From Bufo bufo (lineage: Eukaryota; Chordata; Amphibia; Anura; Bufonidae), in NCBI RefSeq assembly GCF_905171765.1, contig NC_053390.1, forward strand, positions 581,090,471 through 581,154,470: 64,000 nucleotides of DNA, given 5' to 3'. Made by a program: the position numbers and the translations under genes. This document shows, piece after piece, positions 53,048 through 64,000 of the stretch (position 1 is the stretch's first letter; each line of letters begins with the position of its first letter). The notes beneath the pieces are model-generated. The model was given only the letters and a program-made list of their open reading frames with translations, was not told the DNA's origin and made no database searches.

Positions 53048-54676
53048 ATGGCGCTGCTTCTTCATGCCCAGAAGCGGGAAAACTCAGGAATGCCCTCTCA
53101 AGAGCGCGAAGATGCCGAATACGCCCCTCTAGAAGCGGGAAAACTAAAGCCTGCCCACCAAGAACTTTGCATTGTGAGCCAAGGGAGTGCAGACTCCTCC
53201 CTCTGGGCTCCACCCTCACATCCTGAAAGCACCCCGACAGTGGAGCCAAGGAAGATGGTGCTCCCTCCTCCAAAATGGGATCATATGGCGATCCAGGGAG
53301 AGCTTGTATACGAGACCACCGTACCTGAGATCCGGGTCTCGCAGCTTATCAAGAAAGTGGGCCCCTGCACATTTGGAGCGTCCCCAGAGCCAGCGCCTAC
53401 CGCAAGCAAGGAAGAGACAGACACCGCTAGTCCAGCTGACAAGGCAGCTGTTACCACTCCTGCGGAAGAAGACGCGACTCCAGCCAAGTCCTCGGAGGCT
53501 GTGGATCCCTCCGTTACTTCTGCTGACAGCGTCAAAGGCGAGACGTCCCCCAAAATGGCCGCCGATGCTGAACCTGCTCCCGCGGAGGATGCAGCTGACG
53601 TAGCTGCCCAGGCTTCGGACAAGCCTGCACCGCAGACGGCGATTGGACCCCGCGATGACCACCAGGAGGCACCGGAACCATCCGCCCGGCCGCGACATCA
53701 GGTAGGAGCAGACGCGCTCCCTGAGGCCCAGGCCCTGTCCGTACCTGCCCCTGCACCTCTTTCCCGCGGGTCCCGAAACTACTAACAGGCCTAGGACTGC
53801 TCCGCCAAGGACACTTACTGGTGCGGCGGAGGAGGCCGGAGCTTCCACTCCGCCGCCCAGTGCTGCTACTACTACCAAACCGGGATGTCTTAACCCCGAA
53901 GTCCCTTGGGAAATTACCGCCTATGCCCAGACGACTTGGGCATACAAGTCCGCCATAGAAGAATGGGTGAAGCAGGTAGTAGATGACCCCCAGCCAGGAG
54001 ACCCCAAATCTCTCCAGGACAGCCACTCTGGGTCAGAGATCTTTGTGGGCCGCCGCTCAGTCAAGCGACATTATCTACCACAAACCCGTCACAACCTGTA
54101 CGCAGGGGACCAGGTGAAATACACCCCTATGCGTTCAGTCCAACGCCCCTTTGCTGTCGGTGTGACCCTGCTGGCCAAGCCATTAACCCCTGAAGTCACC
54201 CCAGAGACCTGGCAGGAAGACCCAGGCTCTGCAGGGAAAGTGAGATCCTTACAAGAGACCCCAGACGGCCGGTTGAGATTCAGAGAGCAACCCCAGCCAG
54301 AACCTGCACCACTCATCCCTGACCTGGCTGCACCACCGACACTGCGGGTGGGCCAGATTAACAATTCTGTTTTGACATTTAACCCAGGGTGCAACCTTAT
54401 GTTCTTCCTTGGAAGTTACACCAGGCACCTGCAAGTTGCCTTCCAGAACCCCTTCAGCCGGAGGTTTTGAACGCCTCTGCACCGGCTAGGGATCCCGGCT
54501 TGCAGCATGTCATAGCTGCATTCTCCAGGCTGTCTGCACAGCCAACTCCAAAAGCCACCACTAGCGGGCAGTGGTATACCACTACTGCTGCAACTATTAG
54601 CTACCAGAGGCAAGAGCGCCCCCTGATGCGCTTCAGTAGCTCCAGCAGCGAGGAGGACATGGATGTCCTTTTCTAA
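53048..54676 (+). pseudogene. Unrecognised ORF of LTR element K (about 540 codons, two frameshifts)
   Basis: I do not recognise this protein. It is open at 53048-53785 (MALLLHAQKRENSGMPSQER...), passes by a +1 shift near 53775 into a frame open to 54470 (VPWEITAYAQTTWAYKSAIE, GRRSVKRHYLPQTRHNLYAG, GVTLLAKPLTPEVTPETWQE), and by another shift near 54400 into a frame that ends at 54676 (QHVIAAFSRLSAQPTPKA, RFSSSSSEEDMDVLF). The first third is low-complexity, rich in Ala, Pro, Glu and Asp; the middle looks like a folded, Trp- and Tyr-containing domain; the end is Ser/Asp/Glu-rich. No zinc knuckle and no enzyme motif is seen. It could be a fast-evolving gag-like protein or a captured sequence. Confidence 0.55.
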
Positions 54677-56127
54677 GTGTCTTCCTCTTCAACAAATAAG
54701 GAACTATTTGGGAGCCACGTCGTGGACTATTCCTGACGGGTGAGGACCCGTTGGCATTGTGTTCTAACGTTTTCTGTTTCAGGTTGCCCTAGTTTGTCCT
54801 CACCCTGATGGTCATGAGCTGTAAGGACTCTCCCCATCAGCATTTTACCCCTCACGTCCAAGTTTACATTGTTTTACCCCCTTTCTCAGGTTACATGGTA
54901 ACCTCATGGAACTATGGTTCTTAAATATGTGCTTTTATATGACATTTTATATCTCCCATTGGATTACAATTTACTTTTATCCCTGTGGATTACAATTGAC
55001 TTTTACTGTTTCCAGAGGATTCAACGTCAAGCACTTCAAGTCAAAGGACTCAAGTTATTTTTGAGCATACCCTTGCATTAATAAAATTGCACTACTTTTA
55101 TAAAAAATGTTTACCGCAACATAAAAGCTTGCACCCAGAGAAAAGACTCAAACGATACCTGAGCTCTTTGTGATTCCTATTTAATATTTTTGCACTAAAT
55201 GTACTAGTTTACATTTTATGTAACGTTCAAGTAACATGCCCATTGTGTGTATTCTCTCAATGTGACCTTCCTGCACTATTTGTGATGATTGCACTTAACA
55301 TTGCACTTAACCAAAAATGTAGCAACTTACTCAGTATGCCCTACTTTTCAGCTCTTTTTCTCTCATTGCTTTATACGGACTGCCTTTATGCGGACGCATA
55401 ATACTAATGGCCTACACCTGGAGTTATATATCCTGGGTACCCAGGGTAGGACCAAGTGGTAAGTCCCAGGCAGGTCCAGGAAGGGTAACCCCGCTGCTTT
55501 GGGAATGGCTAGGGGAATAAGGTACCCCTCCTTCCCGTTTGTTATATGTTCAGAATTGCTTCCATCCTGAGGTGTTTTACTTCCAGGAGATACATGGGAT
55601 TATAATACCCTCCTCCTGTGACATTGCCAGAAGTGCATGGAGACGCTAAATACCTCCTCTTCTGAGCCTTTGCCTAAAGTATGGTACCTCAAACCTTAGA
55701 GCCACAATTTTAGCTACCCCATAGTCACCATAGTGATTGTGCGATAAGCCAAATTTCTCAGGCTTTGGTGCAGGGAAGGGAATACAGGATAAAGCCACCC
55801 TTTCATTTGCGGGCATTCCATTACATAATGGTGAACTACGGAGTAAAGACACCCCCATGCTTTCTATGGTGTTTAAAGGATCCAGAACACTTCAAAGTCA
55901 GTCAGTAATGTTTGCTTAGTGCAGTATTTGGTTCACTGGTTATACCGAGAGAGAGAAACTGTGTGTTGGACACCCTACTCATGCGCGCAGGAACCTAGGG
56001 ATAGTCGTTTCATGTTTGTCTATGTATGTCACTATATGTAAAACATGAAGCACTTTGTACTTTATTGGGTACCCCAGAGCTGGTTCTTTCTCTCCCTCCT
56101 AAGCATAAGCCGAGGGCGGCTTAACTC
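54677..56127 (+). other. Non-coding 3' interior of element K
   Basis: No gene is supported. It is AT-rich in the middle (54890-55350). The short ORFs near 55646-55919 on both strands have no domain. Confidence 0.5.
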
Positions 56128-56141
56128 GAAGTAAGGGGGAA
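56128..56141 (+). promoter_or_regulatory. Polypurine tract of element K
   Basis: GAAGTAAGGGGGAA directly before the TGTAACATCC start of the 3' LTR. Confidence 0.7.
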
Positions 56142-56986
56142 TGTAACATCCCAGAGTTATGTTACTAAACTCTTTTACCCCGCTACAACCTAAGTGTATT
56201 TGCATTGTCATCTTGTGTAATTTAACATCACATCCTCACTAATGTGCATTGAAACCCTTGTTAAATATACTTTGCTGTAATTTGTATGTTCACCAGCAGG
56301 TGGCAGCAATGTGTTAGCAGAGCCTTAGTAACAGTTTAGCATTTCTAGACTGGAATAGTACATTCCAGTTTAGCTCCCCCCTCTTTGAGCAGAGTGGGCT
56401 CCTCTGCTCAAGCAGCCGCCTCCAGAACTCAAGGAAGAACCATACCCTGTGAGCACAACTGTGAGTACCATCCAGAGACCAGGAGAAGCCAAATTCCTCC
56501 TCAGCTAGTCAGTCCCCAATACAGCAGAAGATAGACAGAGCAGAAGATAGTAATTCCTGCCACATATTGCCAATACCTGCTGGGAACCAAGACTATTGCT
56601 GTATCTCACATGGATTACTGCTGCATCAAGTAAAGACCAGTTTGAATTATATTCCAAGTCTGGATCTCATTCATTGCTACCAAGTTCCTCAATTACTCCT
56701 ACTAGCAACACTTATTTTATTGCAAGTGAGCCAGGATCCAGGAGTCCAGCTGTACCAAGTTAGGAGACACAGTTGACACTATTACTATTACCAAACAGAG
56801 ACATTACACCACTTTGGCATCCCTAACCTGCTCCATGAGTTGCAACACCTTAAAGGGCCCTGAGACAGTACCCTGCACACGCTGAAATTGGCATCACAAA
56901 CAAAAACCATAGACTATTATACACATATCCTGACCCACTGCATAATTGGTGTCCGTGTAACTGCACCCACGGTCCGGCTCATTGCC
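56142..56986 (+). repeat. 3' LTR of element K
   Basis: 845 bp. Compared with the 5' LTR it lacks about 190 bp after GAGTGGGCTC and has two short extra stretches (CAGAGCAGAAGATAG near 56536, CATCAAGTAAAGACCAG near 56625). It ends CATTGCC where the 5' LTR ends CATCGCA. Confidence 0.85.
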
Positions 56987-57038
56987 AGTGCTGTATGATA
57001 CAGCCATTAACAGGGTGTATTACTAGGAAATATTTGTA

Positions 57039-57745
57039 AGTCTTATTAGACCTTGTGCAGTGCAGTTATATGTTCTGAAGCCTTTTTTTGGGCGTATTAG
57101 TGAAAAGAAAGGGCTTATTAGACTTTGCGCGGTGAAGTGACAAAATTACAGCCTTTTTTGGGGTGTATTAGTGGGGGAAAAAAAGTATTATTTGCCATTC
57201 AGCGGTGCAGTTATATGTTCAGAAGCCTTTTTGGGGTGTATTACTGGGGAAAAAAAGGGCTTATTTGCTGTTCAGTTGTACAGTTATATGTTCTAAAGCT
57301 TTTTTTGGGGTGTAATAGTGAAAACAAAAAAGTGTTATTAGCCGTTCAGTGGTGCAGTTATAAGTTCTTAAGCTTTTTTTGGGGTGTATTAGAGAAAAAA
57401 TGTGGTATTAGCTGTTAAGCGGTGCAGTTATATGTTCTGAAGCCTTTTTTGGGGTGTGTTAGTGGTAAAAAAAAATTTATTTGCCATTCAGTGGTGCTGA
57501 TTTATGTTCTAAAGCCTTTTTTGGGGTTTATTAGTGGGAAAAAATGTGTTATTAGCCGTTCAGTGATGCAGTTATATGTTCTAAAGCCTTTTTTGGGGTG
57601 TATTAGTGGAAACAAAAGGGCTTATTAGCGTTTGTGTGGTGAAGTTACAAAATTACAACCTTTTTTGGGGTGTATTAGTGGAAAAAAGTGGTATTAGCTG
57701 TTCAGTGGTGCAGTTATATGTTCTAAAGCCTTTTTTGGGGTATAT
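57039..57745 (+). repeat. Tandem repeat of about 62-72 bp in hAT element J
   Basis: About ten degenerate units of the form GGTGCAGTTATATGTTCT, AAAGCCTTTTTTGGGGTGTA, TTAGTGG, a run of A, then TTATTAGCCGTTCAGT. The unit drifts in length in the poly-A part. The ORFs at 57125-57628 are readings of the repeat (each unit gives SYMF or LYVLKPFLGC). It lies just before the transposase start at 57786. Confidence 0.85.
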
Positions 57746-57785
57746 TCATTTCCTTTCAATGTATTTATTTATTTGATCTAACATT

Positions 57786-60700
57786 ATGTCAGACAGAGAA
57801 GTGACAGGTCCTGCACAGAGAACAGGCAGAGGCCTAAATGTTTCTGCTGCAGGCACAGGTTGCAGCAGAGTAAGGGAGCGTGGCAGAAGGGGTCACTTCG
57901 AGAGGCCTGAGCTCCTGGTCTCATCTAGCGATCGTGTCTTGACCAGCAACCCAGCGGTTCTTGAATGGTTGACTCGGTCATCCACTTCATCCCAAGTGAC
58001 ATCAGACACTCCCAGCCAAGAGTCAGTAGGTTTGTCAGACACAACTCTTATTTGTCATGGCCCGGAAGCAGACCGTGTGCCCTCACCTGTCCTCAAACTG
58101 CCTCTGTCCTCTTCTGTTCCCTCATCCAGACATGTATTAAATGCTGTGGGCTCAGCTCCACTATACAGCGAGGACGAGCTACTAGAGGACAGTCAGCAGC
58201 TACTGGCCAGCCAAGATGTATAGGAGACATCCGCCGCTTTCTCCGGTAGGCGGGTAAGTAGTGATGAGGAGAGTGGCGTGGGAGCTGGTATTGTGAGCGG
58301 TCAGACTCCTGGCTCAGAGACCGTTGAGGAGGACAGCTGTGATGTGCAGACAGTACTCGATGATGATGATGTAGCCGATCGCAATTGGGAGCAGGGTGAC
58401 GAAGGGGCTTTATCATCATCGGGAAAAGAGGGTGGCAGCTTGCGTGTGAGGCAGTGGCGGAGCCAGCAAGTTGGTAGCATGGCCAGGAGTCAGCAGGGTG
58501 GCAACAGTGGGAGGTTGGGAGCAAAATGTGCCTGGGCTAGACTACCCGCTTTGCAGGAACCTACCTTCCAGGAAAGTAGTGGTGCAGGGATTCACGGAGG
58601 CAGTGGCCGTAGCAGTCAGTCAGTGTGGAGTGTTGGGGGTAAAATCACCCACTCAACGTTGTGGTAGTTTTTTGCTAAGCCGCCGGAGGAGGTGAAAATA
58701 GCCATTTGCCGAATCTGTGGGCAGAAGGTGAAGCGTGGCCAGGGTGCAAATGTTGGCACCATGGCCCTGCGTCAACATATGCATCATCACCATAAAGTGG
58801 CCTGAGAGAACCGTGGCTCCGATGTGGTGGTCCAGCCTGCCGCAGCAACCGCTACATCACCCAGTGGCACGCACCCGATTTCAGGCAGTCAAAGTTCCAC
58901 CACCTGAGCCAAAGGGAGCTTTCTGTCCTTCCCATCATCTACTGTTCCTGATGCTCCTGCTTCTCATCCTCCTACTCCTCATCATGCATTTCGTCAGCAG
59001 TCGATCACAGAATCATTTGACTAGAGACACTAAAAGACGTGTGGTAATCCAACGGCGCAAAAGCTGAACGTGCTCCTGGCCAAGTTGCTGGTGCTGCAGT
59101 CCCTCCCTTTCCAAGTGGTGGACTCTTCAACTGATGGCTTGTGCCGAGTCAAGGTGGAGAGTCCCAAGCCGTCATTTCTTTGACAAAAAGGCAGTACCAG
59201 CCCTGAAAGCATATGTAAAACAGAAGGTGGGCCAGTCCTTGAGCCTGTCAGTGTCTGCCAAAGTGCACGGCAGCGCCTACATGTGGAGCTGTAACTATGG
59301 GCAAGGACAATATATGTCCTTTACGGCCCACTGGGTAAATGTGGTTCCTGCCTAGCCACACTAGCAACTTGGCCAGGTGACGCCACTGCCGCCTCAACGT
59401 TCTCACGCCGTTGGTCCAGTGACAATGTCTGCAGCTTCATCCTCCACCATGTCCTCAGCCTCCACTGCAGGGACAATTCACAGTGCCCCTCCAGCATACC
59501 ACATGTGCAGGACACGGTGGTATCACACTGTTATACACCTCGTTTGCCTGCGTGAACGGAGTCACATAGGGGAGGAACTTCTCTGCGTCCTTAATTAAGA
59601 AATCGAATCCTGGCTTTCTCCGCGACAAATCAAAATCGGAACCATGGTGACCGACAACAGGAAGAACATGGTGTCTGTGCTGCATCAAGGAAGGCTGAGC
59701 CATGCTCACTGCATGGCGCACGTGTTCAATCTGGTTGTCAAGCGGTTCCTGAAGTCTTCCACCCACCTGCAAGACATCCTAAAAATGGCCAGGAAACTTT
59801 GCATGCACTTCAGCCACTCGTACACTGCCAAGCACACCCTCCTTGAGCTACAGCGGCAGAACGGCATCCCCCAAGACAACCTGATATGCGACCTTTCCAC
59901 CCGTTGGAATTCCACACTCCAAATGTTGGACTGACTTTACTAACAGACAGAGGCCATAAACGATTTCTTGATGATACAGGTGGACAGAGGTACTCCCCTG
60001 TGTAACTTCAATGTTAGCCAGTGGCACCTGCCATTTGCTCAGGGCCTTTGAGGATGCCACGTTATTTGTCAGTCGCCAGGACTACGGGATGAACGACATT
60101 CAACTGCTTTATATCGTGGAACAGATGCTGGTAAATCTGTCTGGCCAGGGGACTGGAGACGTGGCGCCTACATCTCACGGCCACATGAGCCCTGTGGGGG
60201 CTGAACTGGAGGAGGAGGAGGACATTTGAGCACAAGCAATGTGTAGCGAAATGGGTGGTTTTTCTACACAGGTGACAGAATAGGAGGAGCAGGAGCAGCT
60301 GGAGAAGCAAGAGGGAGATGAGGAAGACGAGGCAAATGACCCAGGCACACCGTGGCAGTATGCAGTGCAGATGGAGGCAGGGAGTCCCTCTGAGTCACTT
60401 GCACAAATGGCCCGATGCATGCTCACTTGCTTGGGTAGTGACAGCCGAATTGTCACCATTCGGCAGAGGGATGACTTCTGGCTCTCCACCTTGTTGGACC
60501 CTAGCTACTGGTCCAAAATGGGGGCCTTTTTTACACCAGCTGAGAGGCAGGACAAACTGATCTACTATAGAGACATCTTATGTAGTCAGTTGGCCACTGC
60601 CTATGTGCGCCATCGCCCATCCTCTTGCAGGTCTGACCAGGGGGGCCCTCTGCGCTCAGGTTCCACTGCCATGGCTTCTGTGACGGGGTGGATGGGTAGG

Positions 60701-61060
60701 AGCAGTACCAGCTCCATCAGCAGCAACTTGAGTCTAGAGTCGCTGATGAGCAGCTTTCTTTACCCACCTAGTAAAGAAACTACTCCCCAGCAGCTAGACC
60801 TGGAGCAGAACATGAACCAGCAGGTGGTGGCATACTTGGACAGCACCCTGCCACCCCAAATTGAAGATCCGCTGGACTACTGGGCAGCCAAACTGGATTT
60901 GTGGCCGCAACTGGCCAAGTTTGCCCTGGAAAAGCCAGTAGTATGGCATCAGAGCGGGTGTTTAGTGTGGCAGGGGCCATAGTTACCCCAAGGAGAACTC
61001 GCCTGTGGAGAGACTGACCTTTTTCAAGATGAATCAGGCGTGGATCAGCAAGGATTTTTA
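57786..61060 (+). pseudogene. hAT transposase with BED finger, decayed (element J)
   Basis: ATG at 57786 (MSDREVTGPAQRTGRG). A Ser/Asp-rich N-terminal part is open to 58220, followed by pieces in shifting frames. A BED finger is seen at about 58680-58800 (AICRICGQKVKRGQGAN, MALRQHMHHHHK). The hAT core follows: MVTDNRKNMVSVL, AHCMAHVFNLVVKRFLK, LICDLSTRWNSTLQML (59644-59934), then ARCMLTCLGSDSRIVTIRQ, LDPSYWSKMGAFF, and the hATC dimerisation domain: PLDYWAAKLDLWPQLAKFA and ERVFSVAGAIVTP (60860-61000). Unlike the hAT gene at 24551, all domains are present, but at least five frameshifts or stops inactivate it. Confidence 0.88.
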
Positions 61061-61213
61061 AACATCAATGTCTGATGCATCAGGCTAGATCATCCATGGT
61101 GCCACACCAGCACTTTGACAAAAGAGACCGGTTTCTTCTGGCTACCTGCCTCAGCTACTATTCTGATGCTGCAACCCGCCTGATGCCACACATCTGATGG
61201 CAAGTGCTCCTTC

Positions 61214-62335
61214 TTACACCCACCATCGTCAGCGGGTACTGTTATTGCCACCCACCTCCCCACTCTGTCACTGGGTCACTTTGTGGTCTCCTGATGCTGC
61301 TGCCACCTCACCACTCAGGTCTCCTCATGCTGCTGCTGCCACCTCCACACTCTGTCATTGTGCCACTCTGTGGCCTCCTCATGCTGCTTCTGCTGCCACC
61401 TCCACACTCTGTCATTGTGCCACTCTGTAGCCTCCTCATGCAGATGTCACCTTGCCACTCTGTGGTCTCCTCATGCAAATGTCACCTTGCCACCCTGTGG
61501 TCTCATGCTGCTGCCACCTCCACACTGTCATTGTGCCACTCTGGGGCCTCCTCATGCTGCTGCTGCTACCTCCACACTATGTCACCTTGCCACTCTGGGG
61601 CCTCCTCATGCTGCTGCTGCTACCTCCACACTATGTCACCTTGCCACTCTGGGGCCTCCTCATGCTGCTGCTGCTACCTCCACACTATGTCACCTTGCCA
61701 CTCTGGGGCCTCCTCATGCTGCTGCTGCTACCTCCACACTATGTCACCTTGCCACTCTGTGGTCTCCTCATGCTACTGCCAATTCACAACTATGTCTCTG
61801 GGCCACTCTGGGGTCTCCATACTGCTGCTGCCACCTCCACACTCTGTCATTGTGCCACTCTGTGGCCTCCTAATGCTGCTACCACCTCCACACTCTGTCA
61901 TTGTGCCACTCTGTGGCCTCCAAATGCTGCTACCACCTCCACACTCTGTCATTGTGCCACTCTGTGGCTTCCTCATGCTGCTGCTGTCACCTTGCCACTC
62001 TGTGGTCTCCTCATGCTTCTGCTACCTCAACACTATGTCACTGGGACACTCTGTGGTCTCCTCATGCTGCTGCCAACTCACAACTCTGTCTCTGGGCCAC
62101 TCTGTGGTCTCCTCATGCTTCTGCTACCTCAAAACTATGTCACTGGGCCACTCTGTGTTCTCCTCATGCTGCTGCCACCTCACCATTATGTCACTGGGAC
62201 ACTGTGTGGTCTCCTCATGCTGCTGCTACCTCACACTATGTCACTGGGCCACTCTGTGGTCTCCTTATGCTGCTTCCACCTCACCACTATGTCACTCTGC
62301 CACTCTGTGGACTTCTCATGCTGTTTCCACCCTCC
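61214..62335 (+). repeat. 54-bp minisatellite, open in several frames
   Basis: About 20 units of about 54 bp, best kept at 61570-61790: CACTATGTCACCTTGCCACT, CTGGGGCCTCCTCATGCTGC, TGCTGCTACCTC. The unit is 18 codons and has no stop in the + frames, so reading frames of 393, 326 and 171 codons arise, each a periodic peptide (HYVTLPLWGLLMLLLLPP). Some units are shortened by multiples of three. It follows the hAT gene directly and is probably its 3' part. It is not a protein gene. Confidence 0.9.
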
Positions 62336-63104
62336 CCACTTCAATACAGTGCTACTACTTTGCCTTTTTGGTCTGGTTGACATAATCATCTATTTGACCC
62401 TTTTTCTGATCTGTCAGAAGGAAGGAAAATGAGACACAAAATGGATCCTGTCTGTGTAGCAGCTGTAAAGCTCTATGCTCCCATCAGAATTGGCTTATGA
62501 TTTGGTAGCCAAAAGCAGGAGTGGGTACAAAACACAGAAGATATGCAAATATTCAATTTACGTGTCATCTCTGTTTTGGATCCACTCCTGTTTTTTTTGC
62601 TTTAGCAATACTGATGGATTACTGACCAAATGCTGACCGAGTGAAGGCGGATGCTCAACAGACAGAATCCATTTTTTTGGGGTTATTATTCTGACGGATC
62701 AGAGGAAAGGCAAAATAATCAGTGACGTCAACACAAACTTACTGCTGACACCCTGTCCACTCTGTCAGGGGGGCTCTACTTGTATAAGCGTTTAATAGAA
62801 CAGGTTCTCTAGACATCTATGTGGAATCAGCTGACAACGGTGTAAAAGGAGTGTGCTTATTCTTGATGCTAACATCGACCTGTAAGGCTGAGTTCACACT
62901 TGAGTTATTTGGTCAGTTTTGGCCCCATAACTGCCCAAATAAGTGTAGCGTGCAATGATTCTAAGAGCGACTCCTGTCATCTGAGTGTCATACTGAGTCA
63001 CAGTATTGTTTCACTACCACAGCAGACTCTCTATGCGTGTTACTGCAAGGCACAGTGTTCTACATCACTATACAGGCTCTCTGAAGCCAGGAAATAGCAG
63101 TTTC
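62336..63104. other. No gene; weak repeat start
   Basis: No coding region is supported. GGCTGAGTTCACACTTGAG near 62886 is like the repeat start near 14448. I could not find the right end of hAT element J here. Confidence 0.35.
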
Positions 63105-63108
63105 TTAA

Positions 63109-64000
63109 CCGCCTCCGGACCGCCTAATGCACGGATGCGTCCTGGAGGCGGTCGATTCATTCCTCCTGGACGCATCCGTGCGTCATCTCGCGAGATGCGA
63201 GATTTCGGTCAGAGCCGGCCCGCGCATGCTCATCGCGGGTCAGCAAAAGTTAAAGGAGTATTTCGTCACCAGCCTGCCAGCCAATGATCGTTGCTGGCAG
63301 GCTGGCGATTTTCAAAAAATCTAATCAGAAGCCATCTAACACCTTATATTTATAAATATAAGGTGTTAAATGGCTTCTGTGCTCCTCTGCTGGTCCTTTT
63401 CGTCGGTTGGTCCCAGCAGAGGAGCACACATCACAGTGAGTAGCCACCAAACACCACACTTAGCCCCAGATCACCCCCATCACCCCAATTAACCCCTTGA
63501 TCACCCCTTGATCGCCCCTGTCAATCACCTAGTGAAAGGGAAAAAAGTGATCAGTGTAAACTGTCACTTTTTTTTTCACTGGTATTGACTGATAGGTTTT
63601 AGGATAGTTTAGGCCCCTTGGTTAGGTAGTTAGCGTCGGTTAGCGCCCAGCCCACCGCACCGCAGTCACTGATTCGCTGATTAGCGTATCGCTAATCAGC
63701 TTTTGTACTTTTATAGTATCTGTAAGTGATCAAAACTGATCACAGTCAGATCTATAATAGTATTAGTGTCACCTTAGCTCGCCCTCCACCCAAAACGCAG
63801 TGTTTGCCCGATCAGGCCTGATCGGTCGCCCACACGTGCGTTCACCCACACCCGCCCCGCCGCAGTGACAAAATTTTTATTTTATTTTTATCACTGCACA
63901 ATAACTTTAAAAGCGCTGCGGCGATAAAAAAAAAATCTGTTTTGATATTTTTTATCAATCGCAGCGGCCTCCGGTACTTCGCTAGCCTCCCATTTGTAAG
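63109..64000. mobile_element. TTAA-flanked element E, left part (cut by the window end)
   Basis: TTAA at 63105-63108, then CCGCCTCCGGACCGCC. The first 100 bp contain stem-forming repeats (ACGGATGCGTCC with GGACGCATCCGT). A palindromic stretch around 63350 (AAGCCAT...ATGGCTT) and a pair TGCTCCTCTGCTGG / CCAGCAGAGGAGCA follow. The plan (TTAA, C-rich end, GC-rich stem region, AT-rich body) is like elements A to D, but the shared AT-rich modules were not found before the window ends. Confidence 0.5.

Larger units (their letters stand above)
51842..56986 (+). mobile_element. LTR retroelement K without polymerase, carrying an unknown ORF
   Basis: Two direct repeats (51842-52830, 56142-56986) begin TGCAACATCC / TGTAACATCC, and AGTG flanks the pair (51838-51841, 56987-56990). 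A primer-site-like TGGCGTCACAAACAGGAT starts 4 bp after the 5' LTR and a purine tract precedes the 3' LTR, so this is a retroelement. The 3.3-kb interior has no protease, RT, RNase H or integrase motif. It carries one long degenerate reading frame (53048-54676) and about 1.4 kb of non-coding sequence. It must have been moved by enzymes of another element. Confidence 0.85.

Noticed and set aside
53048..53785. A host protein gene (245 codons, Ala/Pro/Glu-rich)
   Set aside because: It lies between two LTRs with a primer site and purine tract, and continues in other frames, so it belongs to the retroelement.
57039..57745. A CRISPR-like array
   Set aside because: The units are contiguous tandem repeats without unique spacers, in a eukaryotic transposon.
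61204..62432. Overlapping ORFs of 393, 326 and 171 codons on the + strand
   Set aside because: They are three frames of one 54-bp tandem repeat. The peptides are periodic and have no domain.

Overview
This window looks like repeat-dominated nuclear DNA from an amphibian, most likely a frog. I infer this from the mixture it holds: several Tc1/mariner families with long terminal inverted repeats of the Sleeping Beauty/Frog Prince type, CR1/L2-like LINEs, a chromodomain gypsy retrotransposon, BED-finger hAT elements, TTAA-flanked foldback elements like the T2 MITEs described in Xenopus, and a Penelope-like tail. I found no convincing host gene, no tRNA or rRNA gene, and no bacterial or phage-like gene. 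Almost every long reading frame is a transposase, a reverse transcriptase or a repeat artefact.

Layout. 0.4-6.8 kb: a TTAA-flanked non-coding element (A) with a second one (B) nested in it, sitting in the remains of an LTR. 8.5-14.3 kb: two inverted copies of one DD35E Tc1-like transposon, with a structurally intact IR/DR Tc1 transposon between them. 14.8-17.8 kb: a third TTAA element (D), then a hAT-type MITE whose target duplication is split by another Tc1 element. 19-26.7 kb: a LINE tail, a hAT MITE, hAT end fragments around a dead Tc1, and a hAT element with a perfect 8-bp target duplication. 28.1-36.0 kb: a LINE interrupted by a TTAA MITE and by a full-length 5.7-kb gypsy element that itself carries a hAT MITE. 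36.0-43.2 kb: a second LINE interrupted by a solo LTR and by a Tc1 element that carries a Penelope-like insert and a foldback MITE. 43.95-44.45 kb: a 502-bp palindrome with no spacer. 45.7-51.0 kb: two more TTAA elements. 51.4-61.1 kb: a decayed hAT transposase gene interrupted near its 5' end by a 5.1-kb LTR element that has an unrecognised ORF and no polymerase. 61.2-62.3 kb: a 54-bp minisatellite that mimics a long protein. 63.1 kb to the end: the start of another TTAA element.

The elements do not form a pathway. They record a history of insertions, and many target-site duplications can be read exactly, so the order of events can be reconstructed: LINE before gypsy; LINE before solo LTR and Tc1; Tc1 before Penelope-like insert and foldback MITE; hAT MITE before Tc1. 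The copies that look freshest are the Tc1 element at 10992-12612 (about 2 differences in 214 bp of TIR, transposase open with D153, D244 and E279) and the gypsy element at 29462-35174 (LTRs of equal length, about 3% different by eye, pol open but with a changed RT active-site residue).
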